From contig JAIXWR010000031.1 of the NCBI GenBank assembly GCA_027491155.1, positions 28,323 through 92,322 of the forward strand: a stretch of 64,000 nt of DNA, in the 5' to 3' direction. Below, in pieces: positions 52,333-64,000 of the stretch (within the stretch, counting starts at the first letter, position 1; the number at the start of each line of letters is the position of its first letter). Position numbers and translations under genes: made by a program. Below the pieces are notes generated by a model. It did no database searches. It was not told the DNA's origin and saw only the letters and a list, made by a program, of their open reading frames with translations. Source of the stretch: Verrucomicrobiaceae bacterium (GTDB lineage Bacteria > Verrucomicrobiota > Verrucomicrobiia > Verrucomicrobiales > Akkermansiaceae).

Positions 52333-54966
52333 TCAGCGGCGGCGCTTGGGGGACTTCTTCTTTTGCGGCGGCGGCGTGTCGTTGGCGGCGGCCCATTTGG
52401 AACGGGTGCCGGCCGGCTTTTCCTTGGGCGACCACTTGGAGCGCGTGCCTTCGGGCTTCTCCTTCGGCGTCCATTTCGAGGGAGTGCCGGCGGGACGGGT
52501 CGAGGTGGACCAGCGGATGCTCGGCAGGTCGGGCTGCTCGGCCGCCTGCTGCGGGCGCTTGGCCTTGGCGGGCGGCTGCGGCGGTGCCGGCTTGGATTTC
52601 GGCGGCGCTGCGGCCTTGGCCGGGGCAGGGGCTTTGCCGAACTTGGCCTTGCCCTTGAAAGCGGAGTTTCCGGCTTTGCCCTTCGGCGGTTTCTCGGTGC
52701 GGAACTTCTTGGACGGAACCTCGCGCGGGGTGCTGCGGCCGACCGGTCCGACCGGCTCCGGCAGGGCGTCGCCGGCGATGCGGAAGTCGACGAACTTCGC
52801 CTGGAAGTCGATGCGCGCGACCTGCATTTTGATCCGCTGGCCGAGCTGGAACTGGAGGCCGGCGCGGGACACCCAGCGCATCTGGGATTGCTCGAAGCGC
52901 CAATCGCCGCGCGGCAGGTCCTCGCGCTTGATCACGCCGCGGGCGCCGAGCTCGGTGGCCTCGACCATCAGGCCCATCATGCGGACGTCGGTGATCACGC
53001 CTTCGAAGACCGGCGGCGGGTCCTGCTTGGTGCAGCGGTCGAGGAACTCGAGCATCTTGATCTGCTTGGTCTCGCTCTCGGCCTCGGCGGAAGTGCGCTC
53101 GGTGTCGGAGATGTGGCGGGCGAATTCGGCGAGCTCGACCTGGCCGGGGACCTTGTCGAGTTGCTTCGGCGGGTTGGTGAGGAAGGCTTGCAGCGAGCGG
53201 TGGACGATCAGGTCGGCGTAGCGGCGGATCGGGCTGGTGAAGTGGCAGTAGTCGCCCTTGGCCAGGCCGTAGTGGCCGAGCGGGTCGGCCGAGTAGGCGG
53301 CACGCTTGAGGCTTTTGAGCAGGCCGAGCTTGATCAGGTGCTCGTCGGGCCGGCCCTTGGCGGAGTCGAGCAGGGCCTGGATGTGGGCGCGGTTGCTGAG
53401 GTCGCCGGGCTTGTAGCCGTGGGCCTTGGCGGCTTCCGAGTAGTCGGCGAGGCGGCCGAAGTCGGGGTCCTCGTGAATCCGGTAGATGGTCGGCTTGTTG
53501 CGGATCTTGAGCTGGTGCGCGACGGTTTCGTTGGCGAGCAGCATGCATTCTTCGATGAGCTGGTGGCTGGCGGTGTGCTCGACCTGGTGGACCTCCACGG
53601 CGCGGCCTTGGTCGTCGAGCTTGACGCGGATTTCCGGCATCTCGAGGTCGAGCGCGCCGTCGGCGAAGCGCTTCTTGCGGAGGACGGAGGCCATCTTCCA
53701 GGCTTCGCGCACCATGTCCTCGAGCCCTTTCGGCGATCCGGTGGGCGCGGGCTTGCCGTCGAGGATTTCCTGGGCCTGCTCGTAGGAAAGCTTGGACTGG
53801 CTGTTGATGACGGCGTCGCAGAAGTGCTTCTTGAGGACCTTGCCGTGGGTCGAGACCTCGATCACCGCGCACTTGGTCAGGCGGTTGACGTGGGGCTTGA
53901 GCGAGCAGATGCCGTTGGAAAGCTCGGGCGGGAGCATCGGCAGGACGCGGTCGACGAGGTAGGTCGAGTTGCCGCGCTCGGAGGCTTCCTTGTCCAGCGA
54001 AGTACGAGGCTTTACGTAGTGCGAGACGTCGGCGATGTGGACCGCGACGGTCCAGCCGTTCTTGTTCCGCTCCACCCAGATCGCGTCGTCGTGGTCCTTG
54101 GCGTCGGCGGGGTCGATGGTGATGACCAGCCGGTCGCGCCAGTCCTCGCGGCGGGCGATTTCCTGTGGATCGACTTCCTCCGGCACCGCGCGGGTTTCGG
54201 CGAGGACGTCTTCCGGGAACGAGGTGCGCAGGCCCTGGCGGTGGATCACCGCGACGATGTCGACACCGGCGTCGCCGGGCCAGCCGAGCACTTCAAGCAC
54301 GCGGCCGCGAGGGTTCTGCTGCTTTTCCCACTGCTCCAGCTCGACCACGACGAGTTGGCCCGGGGCGGCGGTGGTGTCGCCGCTGAGGTCGATCTGGCCG
54401 TCCATCGCGGGGTCCTCGGTTTCGACCCAGCCGAACTTGCCCTTCTTCTTGTAGATGCCGACGACGCGGCCGGAGCGGCGTTCGAGGACTTTCTCGACCT
54501 TGCCGCGGGCGTCGGGCTCCTCGTCGGAGGGGCGGGCGGAGCCGCGCCGCCAGTTGGCCTGTCGGGGCAGGTGGAAGGAAACCAGCACGCGGTCGCCTTC
54601 CAGCGCGGTGCCGGTTTCGCGGCGCGGGATGTGGAGGCGGGAGTAGGTCTTGAGGTCGATGCCGGTGGCCTGGTTGTCGGGGTCGACGAGGTCCGGGTAG
54701 AACCAGGCGTGGCCGCGGGGCAGGAAGCGGATGGTGCCGCGGAGCAGGTTGCCGCCGGCTTTTCCGGCCTTCGGGAGTTCGTAGCGGCCCTTCTTGCCTT
54801 CGACGATTTTGCCCTCGCGGGTCAGCGCGGCGAGTTCCTGGCGGAGCAGCGGGCGGTCGTGGGTGGAGAGGGAGAGATCGCGGGAGATCTCGGATTTGTT
54901 CAGCGGGCGGTAACCGTTACCGCCCATCAAGCGGAGCAGCGCGCCCCGCAGTTCTTGTCGATCCAT
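52333..54966 (-). CDS. rnr: Ribonuclease R (RNase II/R family exoribonuclease)
   Basis: An 877-residue 3'-5' exoribonuclease. An N-terminal winged helix (ISRDLSLSTHDRPLLRQELAAL) is followed by cold-shock domains. The RNB catalytic domain spans about 260-600: TIDPADAKDHDDAIW with the magnesium-binding aspartates, HYVKPRTSLDKEASERGNS, and FTSPIRRYADLIVHRSL. An S1 domain ends near 690. The remaining 170 residues are a Lys/Pro/Ala-rich tail with a 13-residue tandem repeat. Such basic tails help RNase R unwind structured RNA. The start may be ATG 54966 or GTG 54972. It degrades structured RNA in decay and rRNA quality control. Confidence 0.94.
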   Translation of the reverse strand: MDRQELRGALLRLMGGNGYRPLNKSEISRDLSLSTHDRPLLRQELAALTREGKIVEGKKGRYELPKAGKAGGNLLRGTIRFLPRGHAWFYPDLVDPDNQATGIDLKTYSRLHIPRRETGTALEGDRVLVSFHLPRQANWRRGSARPSDEEPDARGKVEKVLERRSGRVVGIYKKKGKFGWVETEDPAMDGQIDLSGDTTAAPGQLVVVELEQWEKQQNPRGRVLEVLGWPGDAGVDIVAVIHRQGLRTSFPEDVLAETRAVPEEVDPQEIARREDWRDRLVITIDPADAKDHDDAIWVERNKNGWTVAVHIADVSHYVKPRTSLDKEASERGNSTYLVDRVLPMLPPELSNGICSLKPHVNRLTKCAVIEVSTHGKVLKKHFCDAVINSQSKLSYEQAQEILDGKPAPTGSPKGLEDMVREAWKMASVLRKKRFADGALDLEMPEIRVKLDDQGRAVEVHQVEHTASHQLIEECMLLANETVAHQLKIRNKPTIYRIHEDPDFGRLADYSEAAKAHGYKPGDLSNRAHIQALLDSAKGRPDEHLIKLGLLKSLKRAAYSADPLGHYGLAKGDYCHFTSPIRRYADLIVHRSLQAFLTNPPKQLDKVPGQVELAEFARHISDTERTSAEAESETKQIKMLEFLDRCTKQDPPPVFEGVITDVRMMGLMVEATELGARGVIKREDLPRGDWRFEQSQMRWVSRAGLQFQLGQRIKMQVARIDFQAKFVDFRIAGDALPEPVGPVGRSTPREVPSKKFRTEKPPKGKAGNSAFKGKAKFGKAPAPAKAAAPPKSKPAPPQPPAKAKRPQQAAEQPDLPSIRWSTSTRPAGTPSKWTPKEKPEGTRSKWSPKEKPAGTRSKWAAANDTPPPQKKKSPKRRR
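52392..52508 (-). repeat. 39-bp tandem repeat in the rnr tail
   Basis: Three units with a 39-bp period start near 52392, 52431 and 52470. Each encodes a 13-residue unit of the form P-x-G-T-x-SKW-x-PKEK. Units differ mostly at synonymous or conservative positions, so the repeat is maintained as protein. Confidence 0.75.
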
Positions 54967-55137
54967 ATCCACGGAACATGGACGGGAAAGTCCCGCGTGG
55001 CAATGCGCGAGCCGGAAAAGCGCTTGGCAGGGCGGGGCGGCGGCTTAGGTTGCGGCAGGAAACAAACAGGAAACGGGAGATTGCCACCGCGCCGACTTTC
55101 CGCTTCCTTTCAAAAAACCCAAGCGCATCATCCCGAT

Positions 55138-55722
55138 ATGAAAATCCGTTCCCACTCCCGCGCCGCACGCGGCTTCACGCTCGTCGAGCTCCTCGTCGTC
55201 ATTTCCATCATCGTGGTGCTCGCCGCGATGGCTTTCGGTGCCGGCCAGAGAGCGATCAAAAGTGCCAATAACCTGAAGACCCAGACGACGGCGACCAGCA
55301 TCGCTTCGGCGATCGACCAGTATTATCAGGAATACAGCAAGCTCCCCACCATCGGCGGCGCGACCGACGAGGTCCGGACCGAAGGCGAGGCGGGCATCGA
55401 ACTGCTGCGGGTCCTGCTCGGCAAGGAGGACGACACGGGCACCATGCAGAACCCCCGCAAGATCCCCTTCCTCACGGTGGAAACCAGCAAGAACAGGAAG
55501 AAGGGCGGCCTCGTTTACAGCAACGGCGGCGCGGGCGGCCAGATCGAAGGCCTCTACGACGCCTGGGGCGAGCCCTTCTACATCAAGATGGACACCGAGT
55601 ATGAGGACGAGATCCTCGATCCGCTCACCCAGGGCAACGTGGTGCGCGACAAGAAGGCGATCATTTACAGCCTCGGTGCCGACAAGCGGATCGGCGGCGA
55701 CAAGGACATCAAGTCCTGGTAA
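55138..55722 (+). CDS. Type II secretion/type IV pilin-like pseudopilin
   Basis: A 194-residue protein with a class III prepilin leader: RSHSRAARG, then FTLVELLVVISIIVVLAAMA. Cleavage by prepilin peptidase follows the glycine, and the Glu at position +5 is present. The rest is the globular head (DQYYQEYSKLPTIGG; GLYDAWGEPFYIKMDTEYED), typical of GspG/GspH-like pseudopilins of Verrucomicrobia. It ends YSLGADKRIGGDKDI. It stands alone, between RNase R (divergent) and a clear terminator, so its secretion machine must be encoded elsewhere. Confidence 0.9.
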   Translation: MKIRSHSRAARGFTLVELLVVISIIVVLAAMAFGAGQRAIKSANNLKTQTTATSIASAIDQYYQEYSKLPTIGGATDEVRTEGEAGIELLRVLLGKEDDTGTMQNPRKIPFLTVETSKNRKKGGLVYSNGGAGGQIEGLYDAWGEPFYIKMDTEYEDEILDPLTQGNVVRDKKAIIYSLGADKRIGGDKDIKSW

Positions 55723-55746
55723 GCACGGTGCTTTTTCCCTTACCTG

Positions 55747-55783
55747 AAAAACCCCGCCCGGCGATGGCCGCGGCGGGGTTTTT
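55747..55783 (+). terminator. Strong bidirectional-looking terminator
   Basis: AAAAACCCCGCC and GGCGGGGTTTTT form a 12-bp stem with a short loop. The T-tract on the 3' side ends the pseudopilin transcript; the A-run on the other side equally suits the convergent EF-hand gene. Confidence 0.93.
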
Positions 55784-55799
55784 CCGTTCCAAGGCGGGC

Positions 55800-56381
55800 T
55801 CAGCGTCCGCGGGGCGGCGGACCGCCGCGTCCGGGAGGGCCGGGCCGGCGTCCGCCGGGTGGCGGTCCCTGGGGTCCGCCCCGGTTCTCTTCTTCTTCGG
55901 CTTCCCGCTGCTCGCGCTTGCTGGGAGCCGGCCGCAATTCCTCTTTCTCGAGGGCACCGCTGCCGTCCTTGTCGAGTTCGAGCAGGGCTTCCGGGGCGGC
56001 ATCGATTTCTTCCTCCGAAAGCTCGCCGTCGCGATCTTCGTCCAGCGCGGCCATCACGGGCGGCACCGGATGCTTCAGCGGACGGGGTTTGTTGCGCTCC
56101 GCCCGGGCGTCGGGCGGCGGGGCCCCTTCGGGCGGCTTCGGCCGGAGTTCCTCCTTGCTGACGGTGCCGTCCCCGTCGGCGTCGAGTTCGCGGATCGCGT
56201 CCGGGGCGGCCTGGATTTCCTGGGCGGAGATCGTGCGGTCGCCGTCGGAGTCGAGGGCTTCCATCAAGGGCAGCGGCGGGTGCGGCGGCGCTCCCGGCGG
56301 TGGTCCCTCGGGCTGGTCCTGGGCCTGGCAGGCAAGGGCCGCCAGTAGTGCGGCGGCGAAGGTCGAGGTGGTCGTTTTCAT
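55800..56381 (-). CDS. Exported EF-hand calcium-binding protein
   Basis: A 193-residue protein with a signal peptide (MKTTTSTFAAALLAALACQA). Four EF-hand loops are visible: DSDGDRTISAQE, DADGDGTVSKEE, DEDRDGELSEEE and DKDGSGALEKEE. They are arranged as two pairs separated by a proline-rich linker. The C-terminal 40 residues are Gly/Pro/Arg-rich. Each loop keeps the Asp at 1, 3 and 5 and the Glu at 12. It is divergent from the two-component genes (226 bp between), so it may be their target. The role is probably calcium binding outside the cytoplasmic membrane. Confidence 0.87.
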   Translation of the reverse strand: MKTTTSTFAAALLAALACQAQDQPEGPPPGAPPHPPLPLMEALDSDGDRTISAQEIQAAPDAIRELDADGDGTVSKEELRPKPPEGAPPPDARAERNKPRPLKHPVPPVMAALDEDRDGELSEEEIDAAPEALLELDKDGSGALEKEELRPAPSKREQREAEEEENRGGPQGPPPGGRRPGPPGRGGPPPRGR

Positions 56382-56606
56382 GGTTTTGCAGTGGTTTTGA
56401 GCGGCGGTGTCGAACCGTTGTCCGTCATCGATGGAACCGGGCGATTGTTAAGCCCGTGTGTGGATTGCGGACGGATCGTGTAAAAGTCGGCCGGATGCCC
56501 GGATGGCGGCGGACGCAGGTCGTCCTTTGCCCTTCGGTCCGGTTTTTGTTAAGCGCTGGTAAAACCAATGGCGCGGCCCGCTCCCGCCGTGGCATTTCCA
56601 CTGCCG

Positions 56607-57329
56607 ATGAATCCCCGGGAACAGCCCCCGCTCCGGCCCTTGCTGGTGGTCGACGACGACCGCAAGCTCTGCGGCCTGATCCGCGACTACCTGCTGCCCC
56701 ACGGCTGGCAGGTCGAAATGCGCCACACGGGACCCGAGGGCCTGGAAGCGGCGCGCCGCGGCAAGCACGATGCGGTGCTGCTCGACGTGATGATGCCGGG
56801 AATGGACGGCTTCGAAGTGCTGCGCGAGCTGCGGAAGTCCTCGTCGGTGCCGGTTTTAATGCTGACCGCGATGGGCGAAGAGGCGGACCGGATCGTCGGG
56901 CTGGAACTCGGTGCCGACGATTACTTGCCGAAGACTTTCTCCAGCCGCGAACTGCTGGCGAGGCTGCGGGCGGTGACCCGCCGGAGCGCACCGGCCGCCG
57001 CGGCGGAGTCGGCCATGAAGGATCTGGTGTGCGGGGAACTCAGCCTCAACGAGGCGACCCATGTCGCGACGCTGGGCGGCGAGGCGCTCGATCTCACGGC
57101 GCTCGAATTCGCGATCCTGGCCTCCTTGCTGAAGGCGAAGGGACGGGTCAAAACCCGGGAGGCGCTGCTGGAAGAGGTGTCCGACCGGCGCTTCGACGTC
57201 TTCGACCGGTCGATCGACGTCCACGTGTCGCAGGTGCGCCGCAAGCTGGGGGACGATGCCAAGCAACCGCGCTTCATCCGCACGATCCGCGGGGTCGGCT
57301 ACAAGTTGGAGGAGCCTGCCGCATCATGA
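56607..57329 (+). CDS. OmpR/PhoB-family response regulator
   Basis: A 240-residue regulator resembling CpxR. The receiver has the acidic pocket VVDDDRK, phospho-acceptor Asp60 (LLDVMMPG) and Lys109 (YLPKTFS). The winged-helix domain starts LDLTALEFAILASLL and closes with HVSQVRRKLGDDAKQPRFIRT. The ATG at 56607 (MNPREQPPLRPLLVV) was preferred to 56568. The stop overlaps the kinase ATG (ATGA). The gene stands about 225 bp from the divergent EF-hand gene, in a moderately A/T-rich region that should carry both promoters. Confidence 0.92.
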   Translation: MNPREQPPLRPLLVVDDDRKLCGLIRDYLLPHGWQVEMRHTGPEGLEAARRGKHDAVLLDVMMPGMDGFEVLRELRKSSSVPVLMLTAMGEEADRIVGLELGADDYLPKTFSSRELLARLRAVTRRSAPAAAAESAMKDLVCGELSLNEATHVATLGGEALDLTALEFAILASLLKAKGRVKTREALLEEVSDRRFDVFDRSIDVHVSQVRRKLGDDAKQPRFIRTIRGVGYKLEEPAAS

Positions 57330-58882
57330 GCCGGCGCGTGCGATTTCCCCTGATGGCGAAGCTGCTGTTGTGGCTGATGGTCCATCTAGCCGTGCTTGCC
57401 GGGGCATTTTATCTGTTCGTGGCCTGGCAACTGCGGCTGGGGTTGGACTCGCTCTTGAGCGGTTCGGCCGGCGAGCGTCTGAAGGGCGTGGGCGAACGGG
57501 TGGCGGCGGAACTCCTGCAGGCACCGCGTCCCGAATGGCCGGAGATCATCGACCGGCACGCAGGCGATCTCGGACTTGATGCGGGATTGCTGGTCGGCGC
57601 GGGACCGGATCCGTGGATCGGAAGCATGGAAGTCCAGGTGCCCCCTAACGTCGATCAGCGGATCAAGGGTTTCCGCCGGCCTGAACAGCGTCCTCCGAGG
57701 GGACGCGATGGTCTTGAAGCGCCGCCGGGGCCGGGCGGTATGCCCCGCGAGCGAGGAAGGCCTTCTCCCGGACCGCCGGGTGAACCGCCTTTCCCCGAGG
57801 AAGCCGGGCCCGCGGGGAGGGATGTCCGGCCAAGCGTCCAACCGGTGTTCCTGCTGCGGGGAGATGGCGGACAAGGTTACTGGGCGGGAATCGACTTGCC
57901 GCTGTTCCAACCCCGGCGCGGCCAACCGCTTCACGGGTTGCTGGTCCTTCACTCTCCCGACCTGTCCGCCGGCGGGCTCTTCTTCGATCTCAAACCGTGG
58001 ATCCTCGGCGGCCTGGCCGTGCTGGGGATCAGCCTCGTGCTCTGGGCGCCGTTTTTCATCGGGATCACCCGCTACGTGTCGCGATTGTCGCAGGCCACCG
58101 AAAGGATCGCCGACGGGAAGTTCTCGGTCGACCTGGGTGCGACGCGATTGGATGAACTCGGGCATCTCGGTGCCTCGATCGAAAGCATGGCAGCCCGTTT
58201 GGAGCGCCTCGTGCTCGGGCAGAAGCGCTTTCTCGGCGATGTCGCCCACGAACTCTGTTCCCCGCTTGCCCGCATCCAGACCGGTCTCGGGGTTCTTGAA
58301 TACGGGCTGCCGGATTCCCAGAAGGAGCGGCTGGCCTCGATCGAGGAAGATGTCGGGGAACTTTCGCGCCTGGTGTCCGAGGTGCTGGCCTTCACCAAGG
58401 CGAGCACCGCCCCCGCTGCCGTGAAGCTCGAGGCGGTCGAACTTCGGGCGCTCATCGAGGCCGCGGTGGCCCGCGAATGTCCGGGTCAGGCCTTGCAATG
58501 GGACGTGGCTTCCGACCTGGCGGTCAAGGCCGACCGCAACCTGTTGTCGCGGGCCGTCGCCAACGTCCTGCGCAACGCGAGGAGGCACGGCGGCGAAGGT
58601 TGCAAGGTCGAGATCGCCGCCGCGAAGCAGGGCGGGATGGTGGAGCTGCGGATTGCAGACGATGGCCCGGGCGTAGGGCCCGCCGACCTCCCGCGCCTGT
58701 TCGAGCCGTTCTACCGGCCGGATGCGGCAAGAACCCGCGAAGCCGGCGGCTCGGGGCTCGGCCTGGCCATCGTGCGTTCGGCGGTGGAGTCGTTCGGCGG
58801 CTCGGTCGTCGCGGGAAGCAACGCGCCTCGTGGCCTGCGGCTGGTCTTCCATCTGCCTGCGGCGGACCTACTAGATAAGTAG
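57326..58882 (+). CDS. Sensor histidine kinase (CpxA-like)
   Basis: A 518-residue membrane kinase. Helix 1 is at about 10-30 (LWLMVHLAVLAGAFYLFVAW), then a roughly 190-residue periplasmic sensor with an unusual Pro/Arg/Gly-rich stretch (PEQRPPRGRDG; PGPGGMPRERGRPSPGPPG), then helix 2 near 215-240. HAMP and DHp domains follow, with phospho-acceptor His308 (GDVAHELCSPLARIQ). The ATP domain is complete: N box NVLRNARRHGG, G1 RIADDGPGVGP, F box LFEPFYRP, G2 GSGLGLAIV. This contrasts with the degenerate kinase at 10417. The signal is unknown; the basic sensor might bind anionic ligands. Confidence 0.92.
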   Translation: MSRRVRFPLMAKLLLWLMVHLAVLAGAFYLFVAWQLRLGLDSLLSGSAGERLKGVGERVAAELLQAPRPEWPEIIDRHAGDLGLDAGLLVGAGPDPWIGSMEVQVPPNVDQRIKGFRRPEQRPPRGRDGLEAPPGPGGMPRERGRPSPGPPGEPPFPEEAGPAGRDVRPSVQPVFLLRGDGGQGYWAGIDLPLFQPRRGQPLHGLLVLHSPDLSAGGLFFDLKPWILGGLAVLGISLVLWAPFFIGITRYVSRLSQATERIADGKFSVDLGATRLDELGHLGASIESMAARLERLVLGQKRFLGDVAHELCSPLARIQTGLGVLEYGLPDSQKERLASIEEDVGELSRLVSEVLAFTKASTAPAAVKLEAVELRALIEAAVARECPGQALQWDVASDLAVKADRNLLSRAVANVLRNARRHGGEGCKVEIAAAKQGGMVELRIADDGPGVGPADLPRLFEPFYRPDAARTREAGGSGLGLAIVRSAVESFGGSVVAGSNAPRGLRLVFHLPAADLLDK

Positions 58883-58992
58883 TAGTAAGGCCCCCTTAAG
58901 CATCCCGGTGTGGTTCCCGCGGCGGGTTCCTCTCGCGTTCAGGGGGTTACGGCGGGGCGCGGAATTTTTCCGAAAAAACCTCTCGAAAGGTG

Positions 58993-59020
58993 TTGACCCC
59001 GGGGTCGATCCGGGTAGTTT
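58993..59020 (+). promoter_or_regulatory. Likely rRNA operon promoter
   Basis: TTGACC (58993-58998) and TAGTTT (59015-59020) are 16 bases apart. Upstream, AATTTTTCCGAAAAAACC (58961-58978) could serve as an UP element. The GC-rich stretch after the -10 fits growth-rate control of rRNA promoters. Start position and use are inferred. Confidence 0.5.
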
Positions 59021-59111
59021 CCCCCCCGCCGCACGAAAGCAGCGGCGCGAGAGACGGGAGTCGATCGCGGCCCGGAAGGGTCCGATCGGCTTTTTAGTCC
59101 CCTCGAAAGGA

Positions 59112-59123
59112 GATCTTTCACAA
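59112..59123 (+). promoter_or_regulatory. boxA antitermination site in the rRNA leader
   Basis: GATCTTTCACAA contains TCTTTCACA, one mismatch from the E. coli boxA core TCTTTAACA. A second copy lies before 23S (61256-61267). NusB/NusE binding there prevents early termination of rRNA transcripts in known systems. Confidence 0.6.
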
Positions 59124-59300
59124 GCATGGCCCGGCCGGAAAGCAGGCGGATCCGCGGTCAAGGTGGCAACACCTTGGTTCAGCAGGTCGCGCGCCAGGAA
59201 AGCCGGGTGAAGAGGAAAAGGCTAAATTGTGTGCTGCGTGCCCGAGGGGCGCGCGGCGTCGGAAGAGGATTTTCGGATCCGATCCCGACGGTCAATTTGC

Positions 59301-59320
59301 TGGCGGTCGCAAGACCGCCA
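59301..59320. repeat. REP-like hairpin just upstream of 16S
   Basis: TGGCGGTC-GCAA-GACCGCCA is a perfect 8-bp stem ending about 10 bases before the 16S 5' end. Its stem core is the same as in the repeats at 46553-46682. It may take part in 16S processing. The rest of 58883-59329 is leader without a gene. Confidence 0.55.
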
Positions 59321-59329
59321 CATACGTTT

Positions 59330-60850
<1,521 letters not shown>

Positions 60851-61026
60851 TGGAGTAGTCGCAAGCTCTCACGAGCCGCTGCGACAGGTCGAGGCCCGAC
60901 TGCAGCGATGCAGGGGCCGCGGACAAAGCGATGAGCTCCGCACCAAAAATTATAAAAGCGCGCGTTTTGAAAGCCCGCAGCACACGATTTAGCTTTCGTC
61001 CTCTTCTTCTTTAGTCCTCCTCGTGA

Positions 61027-61102
<76 letters not shown>

Positions 61103-61132
61103 GCTTCAATCGGGCGCGGCTCCTGGAAACAA

Positions 61133-61206
61133 GGGCCTGTAGCTCAGTTGGTTAGAGCACCGCCTTGATAAGGCGGGGGTCATAGGTTCGAGTCCTATCA
61201 GGCCCA
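61133..61206 (+). tRNA. tRNA-Ile (anticodon GAT)
   Basis: A 74-nt cloverleaf without the terminal CCA. The acceptor stem GGGCCTG pairs with CAGGCCC, and the loop TTGATAA gives anticodon GAT. The gene is followed by CCG, so CCA must be added by nucleotidyltransferase, unlike in the adjacent tRNA-Ala gene. Confidence 0.95.
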
Positions 61207-61255
61207 CCGTTCCCGGGTTGGAAGAAAGAACATGGAAACACTTGTGACGGGCGTC

Positions 61256-61267
61256 CGCTCTTTGACA
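61256..61267 (+). promoter_or_regulatory. boxA antitermination site in the 16S-23S spacer
   Basis: CGCTCTTTGACA matches the E. coli boxA TGCTCTTTAACA at 10 of 12 positions. It lies after the tRNAs and about 180 bases before 23S. The remaining spacer (61268-61448) contains no further gene. Confidence 0.65.
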
Positions 61268-61448
61268 TCCACATGGAGAAGAAGTTTTTTTAAGACTGCA
61301 AAAAATCAATTGTTCACATGAGCCATTATTTGCGCGGTCCTTGGATATACGATTTGCCGGGGTGACTCATCCCGGCGGCGAGACAAACCACGGCCACTTT
61401 ACGGCTGGCCGCAGGTGGATCGCATGAACAGCTGATTTCGAACATTGG

Positions 61449-64000
<2,552 letters not shown>

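Overview
The window is a high-GC chromosomal segment of a member of the Verrucomicrobiota, probably order Verrucomicrobiales; I cannot fix the genus by eye. The case rests on the 16S rRNA gene at the right end, a large pilin-like protein resembling the Verru_Chthon cassette A family, beta-helix proteins with autotransporter-associated repeats, an ECF sigma factor resembling the Rhodopirellula/Verrucomicrobium group, FecR-LamG and sulfatase-PA14-LamG fusions, and a DUF1800/DUF1501 pair. I see no transposase, phage gene or CRISPR array.

1-13.1 kb is mostly housekeeping: end of adk, map, an exported amidase, an SMP-30 protein, asd, a polyprenyl diphosphate synthase, an AbrB/PIN toxin-antitoxin pair, VF530 and DUF4328 proteins, lysC, an exported rubrerythrin with a DUF2231 membrane protein, a two-component pair, a secreted protein of unknown function, and a second AbrB/PIN pair whose antitoxin carries an in-frame amber codon.

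13.3-18 kb holds the two most unusual proteins. One is a family 1 glycoside hydrolase interrupted by what reads as a circularly permuted solute-binding domain. The other is an LplT/PlsC fusion with a shrunken AMP-binding tail. 18.5-30 kb encodes a 1,803-residue beta-helix/LamG/calcium-repeat surface protein, the pilin-like protein, an exported partner, a DUF167 protein and a SprT-like metalloprotein.

30-44 kb is a surface-polysaccharide and regulation block. On the minus strand lie two exported sulfatases, an ECF sigma factor overlapping a FecR-LamG transmembrane protein, and an exported LamG protein. The larger sulfatase and the LamG protein share an upstream 27-nt element, suggesting a small regulon. 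Divergently placed are the DUF1800 and Tat-exported DUF1501 proteins. 44-58.9 kb carries a PmoA-like protein, a HAD phosphatase, a conserved unknown, a YdeP-type molybdenum oxidoreductase with a lipoprotein, a prolyl oligopeptidase, RNase R, a pseudopilin, an EF-hand protein and a second two-component pair.

58.9-64 kb is an rRNA operon: promoter, boxA, 16S, tRNA-Ala, tRNA-Ile (the reverse of the usual order), boxA, and 23S running off the end. Short palindromes and simple repeats recur between genes and sometimes touch start or stop codons.
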